A program made the position numbers and the translations under genes. The notes beneath the pieces are model-generated. The model saw only the letters and a program-made list of their open reading frames with translations. It was not told where the DNA came from and ran no database searches. From positions 12,290,133 to 12,354,132 of the forward strand of contig OY743187.1 of assembly GCA_963555705.1 (NCBI GenBank): 64,000 bases of DNA. The letters are read 5' to 3'. This DNA is from Ligustrum vulgare (taxonomy: Eukaryota; Streptophyta; Magnoliopsida; Lamiales; Oleaceae). Shown here piece by piece: positions 1 through 20,200 of this stretch (the stretch's first letter is position 1; each line of letters begins with the position of its first letter).

Positions 1-519
1 AAGCTTCGAAAACAATATAGAATGTAAAATTATTTTAGACTAATAAGATGATTTGTTAATAATCTATTTATATTATGTTCTAGATTTCTCTGTTGGAGTT
101 GCAATGTGTTAACTAATGTTGGGCTATTTAGAATAGTTTTGGGTTTGATAGATATGTTAATGGTTTCGACCGTTGAGTGAAGAAAAAACATATTATTCAT
201 GGGTCAGTATATATATTTGATGAAATTGTATATCACGTTGTATAAAAAATAATAAAAATAAGAAACTAGAATTATTATTTTTTTTAAATTTGCTTTTACC
301 GAGAAGTTGTTTTTTTATTTTTTATGATATAAGAACGATAATTTGTTTGGTTTTACTTATTTATATTTGGCTTTTTTGTTTCAAAACCTCTCTTTTCATA
401 AAAAAAATGTGTTCTTCTAACGTTTTCAATCTTACAAATAAATATTTGTGTTCATTTATACAAATCCAAAGTAAAATTTTCAGTTAAAAATTATGTTGAA
501 ATTTTATTACTAGATAATA

Positions 520-681
520 CTCTCTCTATCCTACAAAGATAGTCCACTATTTTTCTTTTTTGTATGTCTCAAAAAGATAGTCTACTTTATTTTTTAAGAG
601 TTAAATTAATATTTTTTATTCCATTTTGTCCTTAATATGTGTGAAAATGAGTAGAGGGCTATCTTTATGGGACGGAGGGAT
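520..681. mobile_element. Stowaway-like MITE (Tc1/mariner type)
   Basis: A 162-bp non-coding element flanked by TA. The left end CTCTCTCTATCCTACAAAG and the reverse complement of the right end (ATCCCTCCGTCCCATAAAG) are related and match the CTCCCTCCGTCCC end type of plant Stowaway MITEs. It has no coding capacity and would need a mariner transposase in trans. The ends are diverged, so it is not recent. Confidence 0.7.
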
Positions 682-1451
682 TACTAAATTATAAATCACA
701 TCATACATATAGTTTTTTTTTTTTAATAAATAATCTTATTTTTAGTTATTTAGTACATCTAAAAATTGAAACTCTTTTTTTATAGCATATTATTAAATTA
801 TTAAATATTTTTATAGATAATTACATTTAATACGTAATTAATTTCTTATAATAATTGTGATATTTTATTGGTCTTAATTTTATGGATAAATATTTGGTTC
901 AGTCATACAGATCCAATGTCAAATTCTCAATTAAAATTATATGTAAAACTTATACACATTCGTATTTTTATAAATCACGTTGTATTGAAATTTTTATAAC
1001 TAAATCCTATTTTTAAGCTATTTATTACATATACATATTAAAATTCTTTCCTATATTGCATTATTTATCAAAATTATTTCAATGACAATTACATTTAATT
1101 CTTAATTAATTTTTTATTCCAAAAAATCTCATATCACATTTTTTAACATTAACGGTTAACAAATTTATCTATATTGTTTGAAATGATATAGTTATTAATG
1201 GTTTTTGTCTTAACTGTTAATTTTAAAATTTCAAAAAGTAATTAATCATACCAAGATATTCTTCGCTATATTGTAATTCAAATTTTATGATATTTTTTCA
1301 CAATAATATATAAATTGTCTCCCAATTTACTTAACTAAAATTGAGATGATCAATATTAAATTATAATTTCAATCAGAAAATAATTACGTTGTATAAATAT
1401 TGAAAACATAAAATATCATAAATTTGATGCAATATATTTGTCAACCTCGCA

Positions 1452-1453
<2 letters not shown>

Positions 1454-1492
<39 letters not shown>
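1454..1492. repeat. (ATT)n microsatellite
   Basis: About 13 perfect ATT units in AT-rich DNA upstream of the Helitron remnant. Likely polymorphic in length. Confidence 0.9.
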
Positions 1493-1494
<2 letters not shown>

Positions 1495-1595
1495 CATGTT
1501 GTTTTTCATTGTCAATGGTCAAAATATTGAATTTTATCTTTTATATGTATGGTCTCTATTATTAACTTTTTCATCTATTGTTTGAATGTTCAGAG

Positions 1596-1925
1596 TACAT
1601 GAATACTGGAGATCCTATATTTAAGTGTTCATTTTGCAAGACGAATTTTTTGTTCGAGGAGATAGTGAATAATCGTTACAAAACTTGAAGATCATATTCT
1701 ATGAGGTCAAATTCTATCAGACAGTAATGCAGGATACAAGTTCTTTATTCCAAGGATATCGTTGAACCATTAGAATTTTAGGATACTTATTAGATTTAAA
1801 AAAAAAAAAAAACAATTTTCATTGATGGTGTCATATGCCATGACTATCAATAAGAGTCAGGCACAATCATTTTCGCATGTATGACTTCTCCCTAAAAAGT
1901 TGATGTTTATACATGAAACTAATAA
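1596..1925 (+). pseudogene. Helitron helicase-like protein, decayed fragments
   Basis: Two pieces of a plant Helitron protein remain. 1596-1688 translates to YMNTGDPIFKCSFCKTNF followed by FEE, like the conserved stretch with a C-x2-C pair seen near the N-terminus of plant Helitron proteins. 1815-1925 gives MVSYAMTINKSQAQSFSHV, matching the SFAMTINKSQGQS motif near the end of PIF1-type Helitron helicases. Stop codons and a poly-A tract lie between and after the pieces, and almost the whole Rep and helicase core is missing. It is dead; the motifs only identify the family. Confidence 0.75.
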
Positions 1926-2019
1926 ATGATGAACTTATCTCTTATTTGTGAATGTTATTAATTTTGTTTAAGAATTCATTTAATTTTGAATAGGATTATT
2001 TTTATTTAAAAATTTCTTT

Positions 2020-2047
2020 CCGTGCATCGCACGGGATGATTCACTAG
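2020..2047 (+). other. Helitron 3' terminal hairpin and CTAG end
   Basis: Stem CCGTGC, loop ATC, stem GCACGG, then a short spacer and CTAG. This is the termination signal of Helitron rolling-circle replication; its spacing to the end is normal for the family. Confidence 0.75.
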
Positions 2048-3025
2048 CTATATTCCAAAATAGGATGTGATTAAAACATGTTTATTTAAAACGTACAATA
2101 ATATTTTTTTTTTCGAGTAACATGACTTTTAGACTAATGGATAGAAAATGAAAGTCATGCTGTATTAGACATTATTGTATAAGTTTTGAATATTTTGATA
2201 GTTTTAATCTACGATTTTTTTATATTTTTTAAAATTTGTTTCAATTTCTGTCTTTGGTCGTGGTTTCACGTTGGTGACTGGTTTATACGGGATTTAACTG
2301 TTTGATTTTCATTTTTTGAGAATTGATTTTGTGAAAAGTAATATTTTTAGAATGTGTACTTAAAAAGTAGTATGGAATTTTTTTAATAATTATTTTTCAA
2401 AGAATGCGTGATTGCAAAAGAATGTTCAGCAAAATTAATTTTCAATTCCATACGACTAAGTGATAAAGTATTATATCTTGTGAATTAAACAATCTCGCCG
2501 ATTTTATAAATTGAGATGTATAGATGATTTTTTTGGTATATAAAGTTAAATGTAGTTACAATATACGTTCAATAAAATTTAATTAAAACTAACATTTCAT
2601 GTTGCTTAATTTATTACATTAGTTTAAATATAGGATCATGTGTATTTAATTTGTAATATTAAAGTAAATATGAAATGAAATATTTTTTTAATATATTTAA
2701 ATATCAAATATTGTATTAAAATAGTTAGTTCCAATTCTAATATTATTATTCGGGTAGTGACAAATTAATTTGTGATAATTTAGAAATTATATTTTGAAAA
2801 TATTAATTACGTTAATAATCATTAAAATTGAATAGTTATGCAAATGGTGTTTAAAGTTTTTTTTAGTAAGTCATTCAAGTTCCTAACTATTACATTTATA
2901 GCCATTTGGTAAAAAAAAAAAAGGGCCCCTATTATGTACCATTTATTCAAAATCATTTTTCAATCAACATTCTATATTAATGAAATAATCTACATAGAAA
3001 TAAAAAAAAAATCATATTTTTTAAC
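2048..3025. other. AT-rich intergenic DNA
   Basis: No gene is supported. Long A/T runs are common and all open frames are short and compositionally biased. Confidence 0.6.
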
Positions 3026-3261
3026 AATTCATTCTTCCAAAAATTTACTGTTACAAACTACATTATTTGAAATAATAAGTCTCAAACAGGGGCTTAAGTA
3101 CACATTTTCCGAAAATCTATATTGTAACATTCACTTTGTAGATAATTCATTCTCCCAAAAATTTACTGTCACAAACTACATTATTTGAAATAATAAGTCT
3201 CAAACAAGGGTTTGAGTACACATTTTCCGAAAATTACTATTATAACATTCACTTTGTAGAT
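3026..3261. repeat. Tandem duplication, 118-bp unit
   Basis: Two adjacent copies, 3026-3143 and 3144-3261, with few differences. Each contains a TCAAACA(G/A)GGG(C/T)TT motif resembling the end of the Tourist-like MITEs found elsewhere in the window, so the duplicated block may include part of one. Confidence 0.85.
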
Positions 3262-3862
3262 AATGATGGCTCAAATAATGACTAAATATGTTCACAACAG
3301 AATAAAGAGATAACACTTCCCAAAGACAAGTATTTGCCCATTTTTTCATCTAACCATATTTCCTAAAATAGTAAGTAATGTTAATTGATTATTTAATATT
3401 CATTTTGGATAAGATTTAGATTTAAAATAATCAAATTGAATGCAAATTTTTAAATAGCCGTGTTTTCCAATTCTTAAAGTTTCTTGTCTTTCTTTCATTT
3501 TGAAAATTAATTACATTTTTTTTAAATTCCCAAAAAATAAAAAAAATTATCAATATATATATATTTCTATTCATTCGTTTCTCATTTTAATTAAATATTT
3601 ATTTTATATTTTAAAATATAAATTCGATATATGTGAGTAACAAATGATCGTATATCGCATGGATGTAAGAGTAGTTATTATTATAAAATTCAAGGATCTA
3701 TTTGTACCAAACAGACCTTACTATGTTTACATTCACAAACATCACGACGTACGACATTAAACAGCCACGTTACAACAAACAAAGCAAAATGTACAACCTG
3801 ATTCAATATCCACAACCTCAAAGTCAAAACGATATCCAACGCCAATTGTTCAGCCGCAGATT
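3262..3862. other. Intergenic DNA upstream of the ZTL-type gene
   Basis: Probably the promoter of the gene at 4255, but no TATA box, G-box (CACGTG) or evening element (AAATATCT) could be assigned with confidence. Base composition becomes less AT-rich from about 3690 on. Confidence 0.4.
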
Positions 3863-12219
<8,357 letters not shown>

Positions 12220-12660
12220 AAATGACAGAATTGAAACTTGGCACATATTCTTTCGGACGTGGTTCAAGAAAGTGACTGGTCCCGATTCGCGGAGATTGTT
12301 CTGGACTTGCTTGACATGTAGTGTTGTAATATGGTGTACGATCCAACCAGCAGCTGTACCTAAACTTGTTTTCTTGTTAAAGCTCTTGGGAATACGTGAG
12401 CTCGTGGCGTGATCCCAGTTTAATTTTGTGAGTTCTGTATGATATTTATTCAATCATAAACAAACACTTTGAACTGTTTGCTCCTCTCGAGGCTGCTTGT
12501 ACTTGGTAGAAATGTAGGTCATCATATATGTAGATTTTAGTTTCCATCGTGTATGGTTGGGTTGTGCTCCTGCTTCTGCAGGTCGAATTTCGTAACATAA
12601 CATGTTGAGACGTCTTCTCTTCTCCTCTCATCTTTTGTAGTACTTGACAGTACATCTACA
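12220..12660 (+). other. Probable 3' untranslated region of the ZTL-type gene
   Basis: Less AT-rich sequence follows the stop codon. No strong polyadenylation signal was fixed; ATTCAATCATAAAC near 12450 is one candidate. No coding frame is supported. Confidence 0.45.
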
Positions 12661-12784
12661 CTTGGTTCTTTCAGTCTTTGTTGTGGGCGTCCGGTCCGGG
12701 GAGCCCTTCATAACGTCCCGTTTATTATTTTGATTCTTTCAGGCTATAACCCGATTAATTGGGATGGCCCCGTGGTTATCTTAT

Positions 12785-12930
12785 CCGATGGGTCAAATTG
12801 CAATCTCTACCAGCCTGATTGAACATAGCTTTTGAGGTACAAACAATGCTTATAGAGAACCGATGGGTCAAATTGCAATCTCTACCAGCCTGATTGAACA
12901 TAGCTTTTGAGGTACAAACGATGCTTATTT
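12785..12930. repeat. Tandem duplication, 77-bp unit
   Basis: Two almost identical adjacent copies starting at 12785 and 12862 with CCGATGGGTCAAATTGCAAT. Near-perfect identity indicates a recent event. Confidence 0.9.
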
Positions 12931-13001
12931 TTCATGCATTTTGCCCCCATGAATTTCAAGTCAAACGTGACAAATTTTAGAATGAAAATTGAAATTAATA
13001 A

Positions 13002-13294
13002 GCCTCTGTTTGGTAAACGTTTATAAATGTTTTTTTTTTTATAAATATCGTTTATAAATAGTCGTTGGTTCAATTTTTTGAAAAGTCAAAAATGATGGAC
13101 GAAAATTTTTGATCAGTCGAAATTTTTGAATTTTTTTTTTAAAAAAAAATTGTTCAATGAAATGTAATCAAGTGTTCGTTTTTAAAATTTTTTTATAAAC
13201 AAAGTTTACCAAAATTAAAAAAACTTGTTCAATGAAATGTAATCACGTGTTCGTTTTTAAAATTTTTTTATAAACAAAGTTTACCAAAAGATGC
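13002..13294. mobile_element. Tourist-like MITE with internal duplication
   Basis: The left end GCCTCTGTTTGGTAAACG and the right end (reverse complement GCATCTTTTGGTAAACTTTG) are inverted repeats. TAA precedes it and TTA follows, so the target duplication is not exact. A block of roughly 75 bp ending in ATAAACAAAGTTTACC is directly repeated at its right end, giving two potential right termini. Confidence 0.7.
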
Positions 13295-14280
13295 TTAAAT
13301 ATTGTCATTGTACTCTTGCACAGTGAATACGGTTAAATATGCTCACGTTGCCAATGGTCCATTGGCCTCCTCAACTGATTGATCTTGTGTACAAATGATC
13401 GTATATGGAATTTTTGAATAATTTTATTCAATATAAAAGAGTTTAAGACGTGACGTACAAAGTTACTTCAAAAATTCTCTTTTGAAGATTTTATTCTTCA
13501 CTGCAATTATTCATGTTACTCTCATTTTCACTCTTAACTTTTCTATTTCCCTCTTAGGAGCCGTTTTCCTTTTAATCTCTCTGTTTGATGTTCTTTAAAG
13601 ATATATATATATATATTTTTTATCTTATAATATTCAATTTTAATCACATTTTAACAATAAAATATTTTACACATAAATTATTTTTGTTTTTAATTTTTAA
13701 TAACAGAATATCACATCAATCACTTTTCAAAATAATTTTTTTCTCAAAAGAAAAAAAGGCTTAAAAAGTTCAATTTTTCTCCAATTGAAAATGAGTAGAG
13801 AAAAATGAAATAGGAGAAATGCTTCCATAGTCATCAGAAATATCTCTACACCAAGCCTATGGGGACATAGTTAAATAATTGAAATGTAAAAGTGAGAAAT
13901 TTTAATTAAATTCGAGCTTTGTTATGAAAAAATTATTTACAAACGTAATTTAATTGTAAGCTCTCAATCCTAAATCACATCCCCATTTAGTAATGTTGGA
14001 GTCCTTCAACCTTTAAATATCCCCCGCACCAATAATGCTGCCAAACTGTGCCTCTGGCTTTTGAGTTGAATTATGCTTCAGAATCCAAGTGAATCTTGTT
14101 CTGTCTTACCCAGTTTCACATGAATAGGTTACAGATTTTCAGCACACGAACTCCTTCTCCTCTGTCTCCCTTTTGTTAGAGAGAGTTCTTGATTTCGCCT
14201 CCAAAGAAAAGGGGACGTTGTGTCATGTGTGTGTGACATTCCGCATACGCGGTAGAGCTGTTTCTTGGTTTCTGAGAGAG
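13295..14280. other. Intergenic DNA
   Basis: No gene is supported. 14040-14280 is less AT-rich and could be the 5' leader of the gene model starting at 14281. Confidence 0.45.
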
Positions 14281-17200
14281 ATGAAAATTGGGGAGTCTTT
14301 GCGTATTGGATCTTTCCATAAGCCTCCATCTTCACTTCCAATTCCAGGCTTCCAGCTACTGCTGTACTATTCTCTTTCCCCACTGGCATGTGTGATTGTG
14401 TGTATATATTTATTTATACATTAAAAAAAAAAAAAAAACTCTTAATATGCATTTGTTGCGATTCTTAAAAATTCTGGGTTTTGCTCATATGTAACATACT
14501 TTATTTTTCTCTGATTAAAGGTTTATTTACAATAATTGTATTCACCGAGTTCATGTTAAATAATACCACATGGGTTTTATTTATTTCTCCGAAAGAATGT
14601 AAATTTGTCACGCTTTTCTGTTGCTTATTATTCAGTTTTCTTGTGTTCTTTAATGTAATCTCCCCAAAGTATGCCTATATTTTTAAATTGATCCGTACAT
14701 TATATTCTGTAATTGATAGATGCATCATACATGGTTGTTTCTGGAAATTGGTTCTCGAAATCAATTCGCTTAGTGCTAATATGTCTAAAAATTATAGGTT
14801 CTCGTGTGCAGCACAAAATTGTAAATGCAAAGCTCTGAACAATCCTGAAAATAACTGTGAAATACCCATGAGATTACAGTTGTACAGGCAACTTGCAACG
14901 CATCAGCATGTTAGAAATAATGGTGAAAGAATTGTTTTGTCAAGACCAAGACGCAGCTCGAAGTATCAGGTGAAATGCTACTTCTGAAAACTCTCTTGAA
15001 TCTGAACCTTCCAAGAGCCATTGGAGATCAATTCAACACGTGGTAGATGCTTTCTAAAGGTTTTCACGGCCTTACACAGTTATGGAACAGTTAGGTTCAA
15101 TATTCTAGTCAATTATACTTTTCCTTTACCACAACTATAGATTTTTACGGTGTTGCAGATATTCGTTTGTGATTTTGCTAATAAAAATGGAGACTTTTGC
15201 AATTGTTTTAAGCAGACATTGTGCATAATTTCAGTTTCTCTCCTTGCAGTAGAAAAGCTCTCAGATTTTTCTCCCTTATTTTTCACTGGGGTGCTAGAGG
15301 CGTGGAAAAGTTTTGGTCAGTTAGAATCATTGAATCATAAGGAAGTGAAGTTAATTGATGCTATATTTATTGCAGGAGATTGCTGCAACCCTGTTGATGA
15401 ACGTACACACAGTGGGTTTGAATCAGCTGTCTGACATTGAAATAGATAAGGTTAGCAATTGAAATGATTGTAGTTGTTATCTTTGTGTATTATACTTCAG
15501 TGTAAATTGATGTGTGAAAGGTCAAATCCCATAGCAATAAATATACTTCATCCTGAAGCTTTAATGACGTTTCTTTAGAAGTGTACAGATTTTAAATTTT
15601 GAAGATTAAAGATTAAATATTTTAGCATTTCTGGTGCAGAACAAACTTATCTACTGATCATCGGTTTTTTTTTTTCATGCACGTAAGTTGAATAATGTTG
15701 ATTGTTTTTATTTATTGTCATATATTTGACTTTATAGAATGGTTAAGCACTGATGCAACAACTTATGATTTTTTTTTTTAAAAGCAGAATGCTGCATTGC
15801 AACAAAATTTAGGAGTCAAAATGACAATTATCTGAGATTAGACCTAGGATTAGGTTGAACAAGGGTTATTCAATTAGCGGAAGCTTGTGTTTCTTGCCAT
15901 ATTGGTGGAGACTGGAGAGTATTTGAATCGACTAGGCTTGTATGATTTAGAATCTGACCAGAACTAGCATCATAGAGTTCTGTATCTTGGGGCAAATATA
16001 TGACTCGTTGAATATAAGAAGCAGACTTAAGAATAGTGAGGGGCCTTCATATGAAAGATTTTGGCAAGAAATTCAATGTTCCTAGGAGGTAACATATTCC
16101 CCATGAATATGCTACCTCCATCTCTGATATGAGATGTCCTCTTAAAATGAAAGATTAAAGCCTTTGTCAAAATGGGCTATTGTTTTACTGGTTTAAAGAA
16201 ACTTCCTAGTAAAAATTACATGTCTGAGACTGAGATTTAAATATGTCTTCTGTTCAGTATCTCCTTTCATTACACCAATGGAGTTAATCTGTTCATATAT
16301 GATGATCAGATGAAGATTACTAGTCATTATGTCTGTATTTCCCTTTAAACTGAGGAAAATCTGGTGTTAGTCACTGCTTTTCAACTGTATCACTTTTTTT
16401 AACTGCCCTTTAAATTTTTCAGGTGATTTTTCAATTTTTGCGCTGTTTGATTGCCTAAGTTTTCTATGGAATTCATTTTCCAACTTGTCTCGAAATCCGA
16501 TATTTTTCTTGATTTGGAGGAATTCGGTTTCCTGGGGGGAGGAGGTTATATTTTTCATAAATTTTTTTTTATCATTTTCATCACGTTTGATCCTTTTTGT
16601 TATTGTTAATTGATTTATTTATTTATTTCCAAAAATTAACATTATTATTACCAAGTACAAATGTATGAAAAAATATATTTTTTTTAAAATTAAAATAGCT
16701 AAATTTTGGTTTATTTTCCATGAAAAAAATACCAATCACACAACAAAAGTTGAAAAATTCCCCACATTTTTCACCTAGAAAATTAAATCAATCAAACACA
16801 TTAAACTTTCAATTCTCAGGAATTGAATTCCCTAGAATTCATTTTCTTTCCACCAAAATTTTTCCCTAGAATTCATTTTCTTTCCACCAAAATTTCACCG
16901 TGATTATCAAACACAGCCTAAAATCTTTAAGTTTACAGAGTTGCTTAACCATCAAATACTTTTTTTTTTTGGAAACTATGAGAAGAAGAAAATGTTAATA
17001 AATTTGTACTCATGCTACTCAACAAATTAAGATCTCTTACTATCTAGAATTCTGAATTGGTATTTGTTTTTCTAGGTGCTGATCACCCACGGTCTATCCC
17101 GGGTTACCCCACTGGATAGACAAGTGTTTACTTTTTTACATTTTTTTCTTTGTTCTTTTTCTTTTTTTTCCTGCTTTTGTTCTTTAAAATTTTTTTAAAA

Positions 17201-20200
17201 AAAGTTTTTTTTTTTAAATAAATAGTGATTTTTAGGAAATCGATGATTGAAATTTGGTTGAAAAATCGAATATTGTGGGCTTGACTTTTAATGGATGGTT
17301 GAGATTGAGTACTGTAGAAAAAAAAAGAAAATTTTAATAGCTAAGTGATGAGATTTGAAGCGCGGAAGAAACGCCGGAAAGTTCCAAACCCAGGTTGTGG
17401 TTGGACGGTGGAATCTTGACCCGATATTCACGACGCGATGGCTCGACGATGCGGAATAAAGAACCAAGACTTTCGAAACGCCACAAGGATTTGCCCAATC
17501 TCCTTGATAAGTCTCTGATTTTCAATGCCACAAATATTCTCGCGAATATTTGATAAGTTTTGGATGAACGCCACAAGATAATCAATCTTGATAAGTTTGG
17601 GTTTGTAATGTGAATCCACACATTAAACAATTGAAAAACATTCAATCTATTTTTATTCAATCATCAAAGTCTGCATTATTGATATGCCAATTTGAAGTTC
17701 CAAACGATGAAATTTGGCCCTAAAATCAATGGGCTCAAGGGCTTTAGCCTATGAGTCTTGCTCAGTGACCTGTTTCTACTCGAAAAACATATATTATTCA
17801 TCCAATTCCGACATGGTTGACTGGACTGTACTTTTATTTTGGCTTGAATATTTAACTTTCTGTCAAGCCTGCTATGACTCCGATTGTCGAGGGTCCGGAA
17901 CACATCATACCCTCCTTCTTTAGGATGATTCGTCCCGAATCATAGCTTTGTTCCTGTTGTTTCACTTCACCTCCTGGATCAAACGGAAAATTTCTTCTGC
18001 CATTGCACATGATCAACCAAAAATATTCTTCAACGGGGGTCAAGTGAATGACTTGAAGTTGAAACACCTTTGGACATTGGTGGTGTTGCCCAAATTTCCA
18101 CGTACCATTAACCTGCAAGAAAGAATTAAATAAAACGGGGAGGGGAATGTTAGTTTCATGAGTACAAGGTATGGATCCTTGTATCCATGATTAATCACCA
18201 TCTCCAATTCTTCTTTAAGAACCATGATGCTCTTCTCTTCACCTCGTTCCTCTTTTCCAACTTCTTGCTCGCCCCCCTCTATCTCTTTTCTCTCAAGCCC
18301 GGTTACTTCCTCTAACTCAAGATTTTCTAGCTTATCCACTTCTTCAAATTTTTTTCTTTCAAATTCGACCACATCTTCTACCTCCACATTTTTATCACCA
18401 TGCTCGTGCACTACCTCATCATTACTCAAATGTGGATCTTCCAATTCAACGCTCAAATATTGAACTTCCACCACAACTCCCAATTCGTTCCCCTCATTAT
18501 CAACAATTTCATTCTTAATCATTTCCTCGCTCCCTAACTCCACCTTCTCCTCATCAAATTTTGGAGTTTGTTTATTTGTTTTTAATTTCAACTCTCCCTC
18601 CTTCTTATCAATATCCTTATCCCCACGATGCCTCCTATTACACCACTTTTCACTCTCCTTCCTTACCCTTCGTAAATCTTCTAGTGCTTCTTCTAATGTC
18701 AACCCATACAATGCGCATGTTTTCTTTGAATCCGGGCTTAATTAGCACTCCAAACGAATACCAAACACAGAAGCTCGACTCCACAACCGACACTCTTTGG
18801 TTGCCTCACTATACTCTAACCCATGTAAGGATACGAAGAAACAAGCAAAGGAAGAACCTCCAGGACTCCATCAAGACAACTGCCCTCTCAAACCTCCCTC
18901 TATTGTAGTTTCAAACACAATCTTCGAGTTTAGACAAAGGTAAGTATTTCTTAGGTTAGTTGGGCTAGGTCACAAAATAAGTCACTCAAAGCACCCAAGC
19001 CCAAGACACACAACTAAACCTAAATGGACTAATAAACTAACCAAAGTCTAGAACAAGACCACACAATTGGGCTCACAAAAGTGGGTCATCCAAGTGAGTC
19101 ATGAGCAACTACTTAATTAAGGTGAAAATTACACTCACGCCTATTTTTAAAATTCACAATTCAAAAACAAAGTTTTTTATTCAACAATCAGGTCTTAATT
19201 CCCTTTTAAAATATTAAATTAATAATATTATAACCAAATAATCCACATCCTACCCACCTTCTCACCCTAGCTCTATTATGTTGCAATTGATTTTTTCAAT
19301 GGGAGAATAGACTCCACTCTTCCGGCAGAAGTAGCCTCTATTCTTTCTTCCTCCAATTTCTCCTATTTTCTTTAATCCTTCAGCTGTAAATTCAAGCCAT
19401 GGTTGCAACATTATTGATACCAGTACTACCTTTACTCTCTCTCAAGTCTATTCCCATTTCCACTTCTCTTAAAAGCTCCGTTACTTTTCCCATTCCCACC
19501 TCCCTCCCTAAGGTAAAACCTGATTTCTCTTTTAAAATCTCACCATTTTCACCCATTTTTTTCGTTTTTGTACAATTATGAAACTGGTTTATATTTAATC
19601 CCACTCGTCGTTGGCAGTAGTAGACGCGGCGAACCCGCCGATGCTATTGTGGTCGGTAGTGTGAAAGAGGTGGTCGTGGGTGGTGGTGAGAAGGCTAAAA
19701 CGAGTGGGTTGTGTATATGTGTGATTGTGAAGTGACGGTTATTGGTGATGATGGTATGTCGGAGATTATGGTGGTACGTTGGAGATGATGGTGGTTGTGG
19801 TGCGGTGGTTGTGCGTCGGAGCCTGGATGTTATGGTGGTGGTGGTCATGGTGATGGCGATAGTGCGTTAGAGACACTAGTGTCATAGGTGATGGTGATGA
19901 GACAGTACAATCTAGGTGACATCGACTCCGGAAATGCTTCTAATTTATATAATATATATAATTGTTTATTACCATCTGATAGTTGAATGTTCAAAATATT
20001 TTAAAATTGAAATATAGTAACCACATGTAATGTGTGTAGTTCCCATAATTAAGTTGCTTTCAATGGTCTCAAGTCGTTATCGAGTCTATTCATTTAGGTG
20101 TCGATACAATTTTTTCCAAAACCGTCTTAAAATCATCACCCGAATTTATTGGTATAAAAAACCCAACTTACCTAATCAACCTGTAAGCAAACATCACAAT

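Larger units (their letters stand above)
1..1589. other. AT-rich DNA without a recognisable gene
   Basis: I see no supported gene here; the one short open frame (290-487) is low-complexity AT-rich noise. The window opens with AAGCTT, a HindIII site. Diverged repeats of phrases such as ATCACGTTGTAT and of a block around 440-500 recur near 890-950 and 1390, so part of this stretch may be the body of the decayed Helitron that ends at 2047. The 5' end of that element (expected TC) could not be placed. Confidence 0.6.
1590..2047 (+). mobile_element. Helitron, 3' part and terminus
   Basis: The end is a textbook Helitron 3' terminus: a hairpin with 6-bp stem CCGTGC/GCACGG and 3-nt loop at 2020-2034, about 10 bases before CTAG at 2044-2047. 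Upstream on the same strand are fragments of a Helitron helicase-like protein. No terminal inverted repeats or target duplication are expected for this rolling-circle class. The base after CTAG is C rather than the usual T, and the 5' end is not identified, so the true length is unknown. Confidence 0.7.

Noticed and set aside
1..6. AAGCTT at the first base as a sign of a HindIII clone end
   Set aside because: Suggestive of a cloned insert boundary, but a single 6-bp site at the window edge proves nothing.
3023..3262. CRISPR-like array
   Set aside because: Only two long adjacent copies with no spacers, in a plant nuclear sequence.
19640..19870. GGT/GAT-rich tract resembling a glycine-rich protein gene
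   Set aside because: Low-complexity repeat; the minus-strand Thr/Pro-rich frame has no start or splice context of a gene.
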